Shown piece after piece: positions 11,440 through 23,012 of a DNA stretch of 64,000 bases. Where the stretch lies: NCBI GenBank assembly GCA_026122225.1, contig JANEZZ010001949.1, positions 372,001 to 436,000 of the forward strand, in the 5' to 3' direction. The stretch's first letter is position 1. Each line of letters starts with the position of its first letter. The translations under genes were made by a program, and so were the position numbers. Source of the stretch: Heloderma charlesbogerti (Eukaryota > Chordata > Lepidosauria > Squamata > Helodermatidae). Under the pieces are notes generated by a model. That model made no database searches. It had not been told where the DNA came from and saw only the letters and a list, made by a program, of their open reading frames with translations.

Positions 11440-11555
11440 CCTAGAGCAGCCTTCCCCAACCGAGTGACCTCCAGATGTGCTGGACTGCAACTCCCATCAT
11501 TCCCAGCCAACATGGCCATTAGCCTCCCATAGGCCATGCCGGTTATGGGGAACCC
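11440..11555. mobile_element. hAT-type MITE, right half altered
   Basis: 'gcagccttccccaaccgagt', 'ccagatgtgctggactgca' and 'cattcccagccaacatggcc' are the standard left half. The right half is deleted or replaced, ending 'ggttatggggaaccctgg'. Confidence 0.65.
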
Positions 11556-11739
11556 TGGTTCAAACCCTGGACTGGCCACGAGGATCATTGGGCATCCTCG
11601 GCTAAGCCACCAAACTTCAGCCTACTCCATCTCAGAGGGTTGAGCCTCAGCCTCACGACATGATGTGGCGATGTGTTCAACAAGGCAAACATCTCCATAG
11701 CCACATACCATTGATGAACAGCAAAGGAGGAGGGCCAAG

Positions 11740-11868
11740 GTAGGGTTGGGAGAGATTCCTGCCTAAAACTCTGGAGAGCCACTGCAAGTCAGTGTACATA
11801 ATACTGCAAGTCTGAGCTAGATGAACCAATGGTCTGATTTAGGAGAAGGCAGCTTCCAACGTTCCAAA
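11740..11868 (+). mobile_element. tRNA-derived SINE, 3' part
   Basis: 'gagattcctgcctaaaactc', 'tggagagccactgcaagtca' and 'gctagatgaaccaatggtct' correspond to the body and 3' end of the SINE at 56538-56752. The tRNA head is missing. Confidence 0.65.
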
Positions 11869-11869
11869 C

Positions 11870-12985
11870 TACCATGAGATGAAGTCATCCTGTCCACCCT
11901 TTTCTTGCCCTCTCCTCTGCTTCATTAGTTGCCACATAGAGTAGGGGGAGGCAGCAGGGAAACACCCATACAATGACCCCGTTTGTCCAGCTAAACATTA
12001 GCAGGATGGTAGGAGTCAGTGGTGTCCACGCATCACCCCATAGCAAGAAGCCTGATCCTAAAATGCCTCTCTGAACTCCCCAGGAGGAAGAGCACACTGC
12101 AAGGATTGCTAATAGATATATGATGGGTTTTAATTAGCATGCACCTAGTTGCCTGGGCCAAGTCAAAAGTCGCTTCTAGGCGACTAGAGGCAAAAACTTT
12201 ACAAGTCTAAGTTCTGGCCAGCACCGCCAACGCTCTTCCTGGCAACTAATATAATTACATGTGGGCAGGCACAGCAAGTGAACACAAAGCATTCCGGGAG
12301 GCTTATAACCTCTGTGGATTTATTTGCCCCATTATAGTTTCTGTCACACAGGCAAGACAGTTCTCTGGCTACTCCTGCTGTGCAACCACTACAAGCAGGG
12401 ACCCACACAAGTGCATTCACAGCTCTCAAATGTCCACCTTCAAAGGATTTCTGGAAGACCACACCTTGGCATCTTCTGGGAATCCTGCAGCAAATACTTT
12501 TATGTTATTTTCGGCGTGGACAGAATTTTATTTATTGTTTTAAAACCTGTTTAGATGGGTGAAATTTGGAAGAGTAGGAATGCTCTTACAGTGATAAAAG
12601 AGCACTGCCAACCCCCCACCATCCAGATATGTGCCATGCTTGAACCTGCACTAGACACCTGCTTAGCAAGAAGGCACATCACAACCAGAGTGGGCATTAT
12701 CCATCCAGTACTCTATAGAGTGGACAACGAGCATCCTGGATAACACCGGTTCCTTCCTTTCCCTCCAGGACAACCTCATCAATCTTCCATGTGTGAAGGC
12801 CATTGAGTACCAGGTACTGGAGATAAACAAGCAAGGGGAGGCTGTACCTTCAGATCCTCCTTGTGAGCATCCCAGAAGCATCCATCTGGTCAAGGCTGGA
12901 GGTAAAATGCTGAACTAAACAGACTTTGGTCTCAACCAGCAGACACTAACTTCAGCTAATGCAAAAATAGAACTGCCAGGTTACT
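11870..12985. other. Intronic DNA, nothing recognised
   Basis: No gene or well-defined repeat supported. Short open frames occur on both strands without recognisable motifs. Confidence 0.4.
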
Positions 12986-12989
12986 AACT

Positions 12990-14063
12990 GTGACTGGCCG
13001 ATTTGACCATGTGATGCCAGCACTTCATCAGCTGCACTGGCTTCCAGTCCATTTCTAAGCTCAGTTCAAAGCCTTGGTGTTGACCTGTAAAGCTCTAAAC
13101 GGCTTGGGGCCAGAGTATCTAAAGGCACATCTCCTCCTGCATGTATCTGCTCAGACCTCAAGGTCATCTTCAGGGGCCATCCTCTGGGTGCCCCCACCAA
13201 AAGAAGCTAGATGGGTGGCTACAAGAGAGAGGGCCTTCTCAGCAGTGGCACCCTACTTCTGGAATAAATGCCCTAAAGCAGGGGTCCCCAATCCCCAGGC
13301 CGCAGACCGGTACCGGTCTGTGGCCTGTTAGGGACTGGGCCGCCGTAGGGGTGTGGGAACGCCCCCTTACCTTGGGTCTGCGGGGCAGGGAGGCAATCCG
13401 TCCCTCCCCCCGACCCTGGAATCCTTGCCAGCCCTGGCCGGCTCCGGCGCTGTTCTTTGCAGTAATAGCCTATTACTACAAAGAACAGGGATGTAAATGG
13501 TGTCCGCTATGCAGACGCCATTTGCGTCCCAGTGGCCTGAAGTCCTCCCCTGGCCGGACCCGGCCAGCAGCTCTGCGGCGAGTCCAGAGCCGACAAGGAT
13601 TCCGGGGGGGGGGGGGGGAGAGACGGATGGATCGCCCCCCCCGCGGACCCAAGGTGAGGGGGTTTTCCACACCCCTACTGCGGCCTGGTCCTATCCCCCC
13701 GCCCCCCGGTCCGTGGAAAAATTGTCTTCCACGGACTGGTCCCTGGTCCCAAAAAGGTTGGGGACCGCTGCCCTAAGGAGATTTGCCCGACACCTACATT
13801 GTTATCTTTTCAGCACCAGGAAAGCAGCTTTCTTTTCTCCCAGGCATTTTAGAGACCTAGTTCTAGGTTATTTGGATCTTTTATTGATTCTTGTGCTGGC
13901 TATCATTTATGAAATTGTATTTTATTATTTTAAATATTTGTATTGTATTTTATATTTTTACCTGTGTTTTACATGACATTTTAGTTTTTCAGTTGGTTGT
14001 AATCTACCCAGAGAACGTTAGTTATTGGGCGGATTAGAAGTGTAATAAATAAATAATAATAAA
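12990..14063 (+). mobile_element. L2-like LINE 3' part, split by hAT element
   Basis: Matches the C-terminal ORF2 of the L2-like LINE at 27653-29220, for example 'cagctgcactggcttccagt', 'cttggggccagagtatct' and 'gagagggccttctcagcagt'. It ends with an A/T-rich (AAT)n-like tail. A hAT element with an 8-bp target duplication sits at 13279-13770. 5' truncated; the coding frame is decayed. Confidence 0.8.
13279..13770. mobile_element. hAT-type non-autonomous transposon
   Basis: The ends are CAGGGGTCCCCAA... and ...TTGGGGACCGCTG, and the octamers ccctaaag (13271-13278) and ccctaagg (13771-13778) flank it, an 8-bp target duplication with one change. It is 492 bp and GC-rich. Long open frames here (13141-13776 plus, 13367-13672 minus) reflect base composition and have no transposase motif. 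An internal segment near 13466-13502 resembles the unrelated-ended element at 53174-53832. Confidence 0.85.
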
Positions 14064-14200
14064 TCAGTTATAATGCTTGCCACATGCATGGCTGGGCAAT
14101 ACAGGACTCCACCGAGATAAGGAGGGTTCCATCCGGAAAGGGACTTGAGCTATTGTGTTTTAGATTTGTTTATTTTTTCCAAAACAAATAAAGCCCCCTA

Positions 14201-14287
14201 CCAGCCTCCTCCAACCTGCTGCCCTGGCTGAGGATGGTGGGAGTCATAGTCCAGCCCATCTGGAGGGTGCCATGTTGGCAGAGGCTG
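14201..14287. mobile_element. hAT-type MITE, internally deleted
   Basis: 'agcctcctccaacctgctgc' and 'ggtgccatgttggcagaggc' are the diverged inverted ends, with 'gtgggagtcatagtccag' between. About 50 bp shorter than typical copies. Confidence 0.6.
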
Positions 14288-14289
14288 CC

Positions 14290-15620
14290 ATCACCTATCC
14301 TGTGCTTTAGAGCTAGGGCAGGTTTTAAATATTAAAAAGAGCAGACCTGGATTATGTCCAAGCCAAGGCAGAGAGAAGAGTTTCATCTGACTATTCCTGC
14401 TCCCTTTACTTATTTCACAGGACATAGCTCTTTTACTTGGAGCGTCCCCAAGGAACAGAATCTGGGCCAAGAGATTTCTCATGCCATCGCTCTGGGCAGT
14501 CATCAGACAGCAGCTTCCCAGCCTTCAACCAGAGGATAGCAAGCGACCACTTTCGCCCCGAAGTGACAGGCGGATCAGTTTCCTTGGAAAGACTTGGAAG
14601 TGGGAAAGCGACAAGGGACGATAAACAAAAACAGCACAGCACAACCAAGGACTTCAAAATTCTCAGATAACCAAGGGTAATGTCCTTGGCCACGAGAGAC
14701 AGCTCTGTGCCTCAAAAAATCTGGCAACCTTCCATCGCTTGGCTTTGTGAGCAATATTTCTTGGTAGAACTCAGCCCAGGACAAAAGGCTAAAGCCAAAG
14801 AGATAGGCATGGTTCCTTGAGTTGCAGTTTCTCTCAGCTGGATTGGGCAGACATTTTTAAATCCAGAAGGGCAAGATTGGCCCACGCCCACCCATTTTGC
14901 CTTTCTCCATGCTAAGAGAGGCACGGACGTCCACTGGGAGGAGCTCGGAAAAGGGCAGCCACTCTTCCTGGTGCCGGCCAAGTCCCTGGCTTTGGGTGGT
15001 ACACAAATGGACCCAGCCAGCGTTGGGAGGAGGAGCCATTCTCCCCAGCGTCATCCATGCCCCTGGCGAGGGGAGCCACTCAGCTGGAGCTAGGAAAAGC
15101 ACCACGTATTAATTGATGGAGAGAAAGCCAATTGCGAGCATGCTAAGAATAGTCCATTTAGCAACTTGCAGATGCCAAAGAATAAATGCTCATTGAGCTA
15201 CTAAGAACGGGCCAGACCCTGGTCTATGAAATTGTCAAGCTAAAATTTCATGCCTGCAGTATGGCAATCGGTTAATATCAAAATACCAATGGATCAAATA
15301 CAAACTCCACAGAAGTAGAGATAAGTCAGGCATGAGTCCCAAAAGTAAACTGCCAGTGCAAACGTCCCCTAATATATTGCATTCCCTTCAGCTCTTTTCA
15401 AATATGTAACATCATCATGCCATTCTTGCAGAAGGATGTGAAAATTGGCCCTCTTCAGCTATATAAATTTTAAAATGTATGGGAAGCTTTCCTTTAGGAC
15501 TCAACCGCTAAAGCAGTTAGCAGTGAAGAGGTGACCTCACAACAACAGGAGTATGGCAATTAATAGAGTAAAGGGAAAGGCGGGAGTTCTGCAAGGTGAA
15601 CCTGGAAGTAAAAATTGTCT
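14290..15620. other. Intronic DNA, nothing recognised
   Basis: Mixed-composition sequence with short open frames only. No repeat family or exon could be supported. Confidence 0.4.
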
Positions 15621-15640
15621 ACATCTAAAGTCTAAACAAG

Positions 15641-15976
15641 GGGCCACAGTGGCTTAGTGGTTAAGACGCTGAACTGCAGACTGGAAGGTCGGCAGGTCAG
15701 CAGCTCAAGACCCGAGTGCTGCGTGACGGAGTGAGCTTCCGTCTTCAGTCCCAGCTTCTGCCAACCTAGCAGTTCGAAAGCAAGAAATTGCAAGTAGATA
15801 AATAGGTACCACCTCGGCGGGAAAGGTAACAGCATTCCGTGCACCTTGGTGTTCAGTCATGCCGGCCACATGACCACGGAAGCGTCTTCGGACAGCACTG
15901 GCTCTTCGGCTTAGAAACGGGGATGAGCACCGCACCCTAGAGTCGGACACAACTGGTTGGGGACACCTTTACCTTT
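15641..15976 (+). mobile_element. Sauria SINE, essentially full length
   Basis: A tRNA-like head ('ggcttagtggttaagacgct'), a central domain ('cctagcagttcgaaagcaag', 'ggtaccacctcggcgggaaa', 'catgccggccacatgacc') and a tail 'agagtcggacacaactggtt' that resembles the Bov-B LINE 3' end. Flanked by taaagtctaaacaag and taaagtctaaataag, a 15-bp target duplication with one change. This squamate SINE is thought to be mobilised by Bov-B, and two Bov-B copies are in this window. Confidence 0.9.
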
Positions 15977-15999
15977 TAAAGTCTAAATAAGTCTACATT

Positions 16000-16550
16000 G
16001 ACAGATATCACAAATCATTAAGAGTAAGGATAAAAACATCGAAGAACATTTGTCTTGCATCTTGTTCTCTCGCTCGCAACTGAAGTTTTTGGAGCCTCGA
16101 ATTCTACTTGCATGGTGCCACCAAGTGACCATAACCTGTATTTGCACTATTATCTTCAGCAGCGAACGGAAACACACTTTTCAAAGCAAAACAAAACACC
16201 ACCACACCAACACTGGTATAATACCAGCTATTCCTGAGGCCAAGTCAAAGCAGTAAAATAGCTGGGGGGGGGGCAAAGTAGCCTTTTATATGTCTTTGGA
16301 GATGGCAGGGATGGGGAGAAAGAGAAGGGAGGAAGCAAGAATATAAACCTATTAGGGAAGATCGGTTTCTCCCAATACAAGGCCGCTAGGGGGCATAAAT
16401 CCATTTGAAGTCACATAGGGTATGCCTGCAATATGGGAGGTTTCCTAATTATTATCAACGCAACATTATTACTTACAATTTTATATTAATACAAGTTGTA
16501 CTGTGACATTTCACCAGCACCAACATTACATTCAATATACCCCAACTGTA
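16000..16550. other. Intronic DNA, nothing recognised
   Basis: Contains a short G-run near 16263 and AT-rich sequence near 16440-16500. No gene or repeat supported. Confidence 0.4.
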
Positions 16551-16554
16551 CAGT

Positions 16555-16885
16555 TCCAGAATGTTTATTATTTATATATTTCATTTCATTTTTACACCAC
16601 CCAATAGCCGAAGCTCTCTGGGTGGTTCACAAAAATTAAAACCACACAGTACAACATAAAACCATATAAAACATAAGAACTTAAAGGTACAGTACAAAAG
16701 TACAACCAGAATAAAACCTAGCAGCGATGCAGAGATTTAAAATACAGATTTAAAACAGCAGAGCTAAAAGACTAGGATGCTAAAATGCTGGGAAAATAAA
16801 AAGGTCTTCACCTGGTGCCAAAAGGAGTACAACGTAGGCACCAGGTGAACCTCTCTAGGGAGCTTATTCCACAACCAGGGTGTCA
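16555..16885 (-). mobile_element. L2-like LINE 3' region
   Basis: Complement of the L2 3' end: 'caccacccaatagccgaagc' and 'tctctgggtggttcacaaaa', then 'ggtcttcacctggtgccaaa' and 'gcaccaggtgaacctctcta'. Non-coding. Confidence 0.75.
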
Positions 16886-17204
16886 GTTATATACAGGCTG
16901 GAGATCCACAACCTGTAATACACATGGGTCCCACTTTTATCTATGGGGCCACTCAAACCTCACTGATTTAATAATACAAGCAATCAAAAGGGGGAGGGAA
17001 AGTGTCTCAGTGGGGCCCAGCCTATACCTATTGAGATGGTTGGAGCAGCTATGAATTGTAAGGAGGTTTCAACTAATTGTAAGGAGGTTTCAAATAATGT
17101 TCAGAGGAAGGGATTCTCCTAACTGGGGGGGGGGGGTGTCAGAGAATTTGTCTTTAAGCACCCTCAAGTGGACTTAGAACATCAAAGAAGCACTCTTCAC
17201 AAAC

Positions 17205-17490
17205 ACTACGTCAGATTTAACCATGGTTTACTGTGACAACAGCATGCCTGGCCTCTCTCCTGGCTCACATACTTCCCCCCTCCCTCCTCCAGTGCAGCCA
17301 CAAGGAATTCAGAAGCTTTTGCTTCACACTTTTGATTAACCACAGCTTGTCATGTCATCCAAACCAAATAAACCGTGGTTAATCTTAACTAGCATTTGTT
17401 TCAAACATGCCAACTTCAAGCCAGGGTTTATGAAGTTGGCTTGTTTCAAACAAACCCTAGTTAAGGTTAACCACATTTTAGGGTGGTTGC
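17205..17490. mobile_element. 'aaccatggtt' palindromic MITE-like repeat
   Basis: Carries 'ttaaccatggtttactgtga' at the left, 'aaccgtggttaatcttaac' in the middle and 'ccctagttaaggttaaccac' at the right, with inverted similarity between halves. One of several copies of a loose family with this palindrome. Ends not defined. Confidence 0.5.
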
Positions 17491-17621
17491 TAAACTGCAG
17501 ATAACTGCTAAAGCCTTAGATAACGGAAATAGGAAGTGAAAACTTCAACTCCTCATCATGATGTCTGAAACCAGCCACTGGGAAGAAAGCTCTCTTAGGC
17601 ATAAAGGCCCAATTCCCTTAG

Positions 17622-17762
17622 GGCAGGGCTGGAGAACTTGTGGACCTCCAGATGTTGTTGGACTCCAACTCCTATAATGCCTGACCATTGGCCATATTGG
17701 CTGGGACTGATGAGTTGGAAATCGAACAACATCTGGAGGGCCACAGATTCCACAGACCTGCA
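17622..17762. mobile_element. Near-palindromic hAT-type MITE
   Basis: 'agggcagggctggagaactt' and 'ccagatgttgttggactcca' at the left and 'acaacatctggagggccaca' at the right form the usual inverted halves. Confidence 0.75.
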
Positions 17763-17995
17763 TTAGGGTACATCCAGACATACATCATTTTAGCAGCTTG
17801 CCTGCTGCGGAAGGGCACTCACTCACTGTGGTTGGTTGGGATGTCCCTGGATAAAAATTATTTTTATCTCTCAGATAAAAATGATTGAACACACCACCAC
17901 ATTTGTTGACAGGAGCTGGATAAAGGCTTAAGTTAACTAAAAAGAAGTTTTGGATGAAGCAATCAATCAATCACAACCAGTCAGTGAGATCATAC

Positions 17996-18358
17996 CTTGA
18001 ACCCCTTCCAGGAGCAGATCAACTCCTTTCCTGTAAAAGCCAAATGCAGCCTCATAATCTTCCTCTTCCTCCTTCTTCAAGGCCAGCTTTATCAGCTCCC
18101 CTGCTTTGTCCAGGTAGTCTCGCCTGCCCAGCTTGGCCTTCAAGCTCCCAGTAAACAGACCGCGGCTCTCCCGCTCACTGTCAGGTTTGCTCCATTCGTG
18201 GTCCGAAATGGAAGAGGCCTGCGCCAGAGGTTCTGCGGTAAAGCTGAGGCCGAGTGATCGGCTGGGAGAATTCTGGTTAGATGCCATTCCATCATCTAAC
18301 CCGGCAAGAAAGTCCACATCAACAGTCAAAGAGATCAGGTCGCTGTCACTGGAGAAAC
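17996..18358 (-). CDS. RPS6KC1: RPS6KC1 exon: linker and start of MIT domain
   Basis: A 363-bp internal exon. The acceptor is ...ctctag|GTTTC (exon starts at 18358) and the donor is TTCAAG|gtatga (exon ends at 17996), phase 1 at both ends. It reads FSSDSDLISLTVDVD near the start, DDGMASNQNSPSRS next, and ends with the first MIT helices (KAGELIKLALKKEEEEDYEA, then FYRKGVDLLLEGVQ). The family is recognised from memory: RPS6KC1 is a PX-MIT protein with a divergent kinase domain that binds phosphoinositides and sphingosine kinase on endosomes. RPS6KL1 has a similar MIT region, but the preceding PX exons favour RPS6KC1. The next exon, which would finish the MIT domain, was not found below 17996. 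Confidence 0.94.
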
Positions 18359-18391
18359 CTAGAGTGCCACAGAAGAATGGTGGTGCAATTG

Positions 18392-18640
18392 TGTTGTTAT
18401 TTATTACATTTATTTCCTGCCTTTTTTACTCTTGCAAGGAACCTGAGGCAGAGTACATGATCCTTTTCCTCTCCATTTTATCCACACGATAACGCTGTGA
18501 GGTAGGTTAGTCTGAGAGTCAGTGACTGGCCCAGAGTCACCCAGTAAGCTCTATGGCCAAGTGGGAACTAGAACCCAGATCTCCCCAGTCCAAGACTCTA
18601 AGCAATTCACCACACTGACTCTTGTGGTTCATCTTGTCCA
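18392..18640 (-). mobile_element. CORE/MIR-type SINE
   Basis: Complement of the SINE at 607-870: 'tttattacatttatttcctg' tail, 'ctctccattttatccacac', 'agtgactggcccagagtcac', 'cccagatctccccagtcc' and 'caccacactgactct' head. It lies only about 30 bp upstream of the MIT exon acceptor. Confidence 0.8.
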
Positions 18641-18984
18641 ACATCCTCCTCTAACATAATGCTGCTTACACCTAAAGAAGCCCTTTTCTGTCGTGGTGTG
18701 GCACAGTCGTTACGAGCATGTGAAGGGACGTCGTTGGTACAAACTTCGGCTCAACAACGATTTCACCAGAACGCCTTAGAGAAGCCATCACTTCTGAGCC
18801 TCAGCCATCATCTGTAACATGGGGATTATTGGGGCCTTTCCTTGCAGGACTATTACTAAGATAATTTTCATGTCATTCCTTGAGCACTCAGTAAAAGATT
18901 TATATCACACAAGCGTAATTAATAGTAATGTCAAAGCCCCAGTGAAGGAGATTACACAAACTCCCATAGCATCATATTCCACAC

Positions 18985-19490
18985 TGCTGATAAGAATGCA
19001 AGAGCCATGCTAGGTCAGACGAAAGGCCTATCTCATCCAGCATTCTGTTCCTATATCAGCGATCAGATACCTCCATGGGAAGCCCACAACCAAGACATGA
19101 ATGCGATAGCACCCCACCCCGCTGTTCGTATTCCTCAGCAACAGGTATACAGAGGTATACGGCCTTTGGTGCTGGAGGTAGCATACGGCCATCATAACTG
19201 GCAGGCGCTGATAGCCTTCTCCTCCATGAATTTGTCTAGTCCCCTTTTAAAGCCACCCAAGTTGGTAGCCCTCACCACATCTTGTGGTAGTGAACTCCAC
19301 AGTGTAATATACTGTGTAAAGAAGCACTCCCTTTTGTCTGTCCTGATTCTCCCACCATTCAGATTCATGGGATGACCCTGTTGGGTTCTATTGTTACAAG
19401 AGAAGGAGAAAACCATCTCCCTCTCCACTTTCTCTACACCATGCATAATTCTATACACCTCTATCATGTCCCCACCCCACTTACTCACCG
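18985..19490 (-). mobile_element. L3-like (CR1 superfamily) LINE 3' part
   Basis: Complement of the element at 60062-60629. On the minus strand it encodes the end of an ORF2 with RECFFTQYITLWSSLPQDVV and GFKRGLDKFMEEKA, then runs through the 3' UTR to 'gaccta gcatggctctt' type sequence. The open frame is about 98 codons, 5' truncated. Confidence 0.75.
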
Positions 19491-19584
19491 TTTTCTAAGC
19501 AAAAAGCCACATAGATCTGCTCTCACAATTCAGAAACGATTCTGAGTTCTGAATTTACAGGTCAGTTGGATGTACATTAAAATC

Positions 19585-19812
19585 ACTGTTCCTGGTGGCT
19601 AGAGTGTTGGACTGGGAGTCAGGAGATCTGGTTCTAGTCCTCACTCGGCCATGGAAGCTCACTGGGTGACTTTGGGCCAGTCACAGACTCTCAGCCCAAC
19701 CCACCTCACAGGGTTTTTGTTGTGAGGATAAAATGGAGGAGGACTATGTACGCCGCCTTGGGTTCCTTAAGGAGGAAAAAAGGCAGGATATAAATGTAAT
19801 AAATAAATAAGG
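19585..19812 (+). mobile_element. CORE/MIR-type SINE, head truncated
   Basis: 'gctagagtgttggactggga', 'gggtgactttgggccagtca', 'acctcacagggtttttgttg' and 'aggcaggatataaatgtaat' then (AAAT)n. The first part of the tRNA head is missing. Confidence 0.8.
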
Positions 19813-19819
19813 TTGCTTT

Positions 19820-20210
19820 GACAATATTTGAAAGTGGTGAATACCTCTCCCTTAAGTTTTCTTTTCTGAAGACTGCTACTTTAGCCATTCCATAAGGGAT
19901 TTGCCTTCGAGGTCTTTTATCATGTTTGTAGCTCTCTTTTTATCCTTTCCAGCTTATCAATGTCCTTTGTGACCTGTGGTGCCCAGAAGCCAGCAATCAT
20001 TCCCAAAGTAGCCAGAGACAGCCTACATCAGAAGGAGGATCTCTTGCCTTAGCTTTATTATTTTCAATTACCTGTCAAAAGTTCACTCATTGCCTTACTC
20101 ACTCATTCGACTTACCTCATCACCAAGGTTTCTTCAAGTTCCCCTTCCAGAACTGGCCCACAGTGGTGGACAACTGTCCCAAGTGTTAAATTCCCAGGGG
20201 CAACTAAGCA
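19820..20210. other. Intronic DNA, nothing recognised
   Basis: No repeat family or exon supported in this stretch. Confidence 0.4.
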
Positions 20211-20214
20211 CTAA

Positions 20215-20460
20215 CCTCGTTCACAGGTAACAGGGGCAAATATCGGGTTAATTAATTAACCCACAATTTACCAGGGTTGTGTGCCGCCTAAGAACTAATT
20301 GTAGTTAACTGCGGATTGTTTAACCCATGATTAACCCATAGTGTCTGGGTTCACACATCACAGAATTCGCACAAATTCAAAATGGCAACAGCATGTGCTG
20401 GGGCAAATCATGGGTTAATTAACTCAGGATTTGCAGGCATTATGTGTGACCTGAGCCACT
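20215..20460. mobile_element. Palindromic MITE-like repeat ('gggttaatt')
   Basis: 'cgggttaattaattaaccca' and 'catgggttaattaactcagg' lie in opposed halves with 'aacccatgattaacccatag' between. Ends and target duplication not resolved. Confidence 0.45.
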
Positions 20461-20469
20461 GTTTCCATT

Positions 20470-21805
20470 CAGGCTTCAGTCAAACCAGCTCTGTTTATGT
20501 GCTTGCAGTCAAAAGAAACTGCTATGTTTAGTGCAATTCAGGATTTCAGCTCATCTCCGAAGCAAAGAAGTAATACAGCACCTGCCGTGTTTGCAATTAA
20601 AACCCAATAGAAAGAAATATTCAAGCACTTCCCGACTCATTCCATTCACTCTTACCTCCATATTCTGATTGGCTAAGGGCCCCGTCATCAAAGGCACCAA
20701 CATCCTTCCGAGCTTCAAAGAAATAAAGGAGAGGTGGGATATGTAGAAGGAAAATTGGTCAGTTTTTAGAGATGGGAACAAGGAACAACTAACTATTGAG
20801 ATGACACCAATTACAGCTAGGCATATGCTTTTAAGTAGGACTGGGATCATTTCTGGCCTGACTATTCTTATAGAAATTAAAGGGAGGGACACATTACTTG
20901 ATCAATAGATACTGTGAAGAGATATGCACATTCCTTTTAGGAAATCCATGCTATCTTTATTCCAAAGGCCCAGACCAAGTGAAAAGCCTAAAGCGTCCAT
21001 AGTGATATGTTTTTATTGCATCAGAAGAGATAGTTAAGAAGGCAATGCATTGCAAGCAACCAGGTCAAACTATTAAAGTTGCAGAAAGAGCCATACACAC
21101 AAAAGCAAAAAACCTGAAGCCCTTCTCTGATGTCTTTCTATTGATTTGATCTACAGCCAACTTCTAGGCTCTGACTCTAGACCCCATTCAGGCTCTTGAC
21201 AAGCACACAGAATTCCTGTGCCAGCAAGTTTTTCTTGATTTCTTGACAGGGGGCCCCACTGCATACATGCGCGCGCACACCGAGCAGTCTCCTAGGTTGA
21301 GAGCGGATCGGGAAACTGTTGTAAAGCAGAGAACTCCATGTGTGCAATGGAAGACCAGGAATTACTGAATCAAGGCCTAAGAGCTCAAACGGATCATCCC
21401 ATCCTACAACATTGAGTTGAGCCCCCCTTCAGCCTTTGTTATCTTTTAGGCCCCGACAGGTTTCCCTCCTTGACTGTGGAAGCTTGCCACCATGGCCAGA
21501 TCTACACCTTGTGTCATACTGATACGATCCCATCACGGCAACGTTATAACCCTCTTGCACATTTATGCTTTGTAGCGAACGCAATGACACCTCTTGCGGT
21601 ATTTTGGATAATATGGAATAAAAAGTGGAAATAACACTAGAAAAGCGGTATACGGAATGCCTAATGTGCCCCAATAGTTATCAGTGGACTTCAATACCAA
21701 TAAAAGCACTACTGTAGATCTAACCCATGCCATGATGAACGTCTGAGGATTCTACCATGGAGAATGAAGCTGAGCCAACCTTGTGAAATACAGCCTAAGC
21801 GGTAA
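20470..21805. other. Intronic DNA, nothing recognised
   Basis: No supported repeat or exon. Minus-strand open frames at 20551-20892 and 21429-21674 have no motif I recognise and no matching RPS6KC1 similarity. Confidence 0.4.
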
Positions 21806-21813
21806 GCATCTTA

Positions 21814-22235
21814 GGGCACAATCCTATCCAGATGGGTGGCCACCTCTGAACTCGGAGGTGACCGCCTATCCAATACAGGGCAGGAGAAGCACAGAGGGGA
21901 TCGTTCCCTCCGCGCTTCCCCTGCCCTGCAGTTTCGGCTAGACAGCCAATTGCGGCTCTCTACCCGCAGGAGGGCAGAGCAGGGGAGGAGGCTGCTGTAT
22001 GACACATTGGATGTGTCGTACAGGCATTTCCACCCTCCCTGCCCTGGAATGCCCTCCGGGAACGCCCCTTTTCGGCCGCTCCAAACTCCTCTTGCGAGAG
22101 CGGAGCACGGGGCTGTTCCACACTGCTTGGTTCTCTGGGAACCGACCTCAGAGCACAGGCTCCGAGGTCGGTTCCCAGAAAACCAGATATCCTATGGCTG
22201 TCTAGCCGCTGTCTAGCAGCCACAGGATTGTTCCC
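21814..22235. mobile_element. PIF/Harbinger-type MITE, intact copy
   Basis: Ends GGGCACAATCCTATCC... and ...CACAGGATTGTTCCC are inverted repeats flanked by TTA on each side (21811-21813, 22236-22238). The 3-bp TTA/TAA duplication and GGG..CCC ends fit PIF/Harbinger. It is 422 bp and non-coding, with an internal 'gacacattggatgtgtc' palindrome. It gives the uninterrupted form of the copy at 4631-5209. Confidence 0.85.
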
Positions 22236-22640
22236 TTATTAAATAAAATAATATCAGTAAGTTTTATAAATAATATAAAATGTAGTAATATTTTTCTAAA
22301 AGTCACAGAGGTTTGGAATATCGAAAGATGCTTGCAATATTTTAATTTGTCAAACTATAGCCTCCTCTGGGTTCCCCAGCCAAATGAGATGAGGCGGGTG
22401 AGACTAGAGAGGGCCTTTTCAGTGGTGGCACCCTGTTTATGGAATTGCCCTTCCCATAGAAATTCATCTGGTGCCTACACTGTGATCTTTTTGACACCAG
22501 CTGAAGACCTTTTCAGTCTTTCAGTTTTAAAAATATGGTGGTACTTTTTAGATCCCTGCACTGCTGTTGCCCCCTGCTGATGGTTTTACTTGGGTTTTAT
22601 TTCTGTGACTCTATTAATTTGTTTTAGATTTTACATTATG

Positions 22641-22990
22641 ACTGGGTTTGTACAACATGCTAACCTACACTCAGTGGTTGAGTGTGGGTTGTTTGTTGAA
22701 CCGTGGGTTAGCGTGTTGTCTGAACCCAGGACATTTTCCACAGGGTAGCTTGTTAACCATGCAGTATGGCTTATTTTTCTCAAACAAGCCACCTTGAGAA
22801 CCCATGGTTTGTTGTTGGGTTGTTCAGGGTAGTTAACAAGACACATGGCATGGTTAACAAGTCATCCTGTGGAAAATGTCCTCGCTTCAGACAACATGCT
22901 AACCCATGGTTCAGCAAACAACCCATGGTTCAACAACAACCCACACTCAACCACTGAGTGTGAGTTAGTGTATTGTGTGAATGGCCCCTA
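22641..22990. mobile_element. Long-inverted-repeat MITE ('aacccatggttc')
   Basis: The two halves are diverged inverted repeats: 'cagtggttgagtgtgggttg' at the left pairs with 'caacccacactcaaccactg' at the right, and 'gacattttccacagggtagc' pairs with 'catcctgtggaaaatgtcc'. About 350 bp, so single strands could fold into a hairpin. Superfamily uncertain; no clear target duplication. Confidence 0.7.
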
Positions 22991-23012
22991 TGTGTTGTTA
23001 TATGTATGTAGT

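Noticed and set aside
13141..13776. 211-codon open frame on the plus strand
   Set aside because: It lies in a GC-rich hAT element and the decayed L2. Proline/arginine-rich composition, no domain, overlapping equally long frames on the other strand.
17996..18358. Assignment to RPS6KL1 rather than RPS6KC1
   Set aside because: The MIT segments are alike, but the PX exons upstream on the same strand with compatible phases point to RPS6KC1, which has a PX domain.
20551..20892. Minus-strand coding exon of 113 codons
   Set aside because: No similarity to the expected RPS6KC1 linker and no AG/GT pair framing a compatible phase that I could support.
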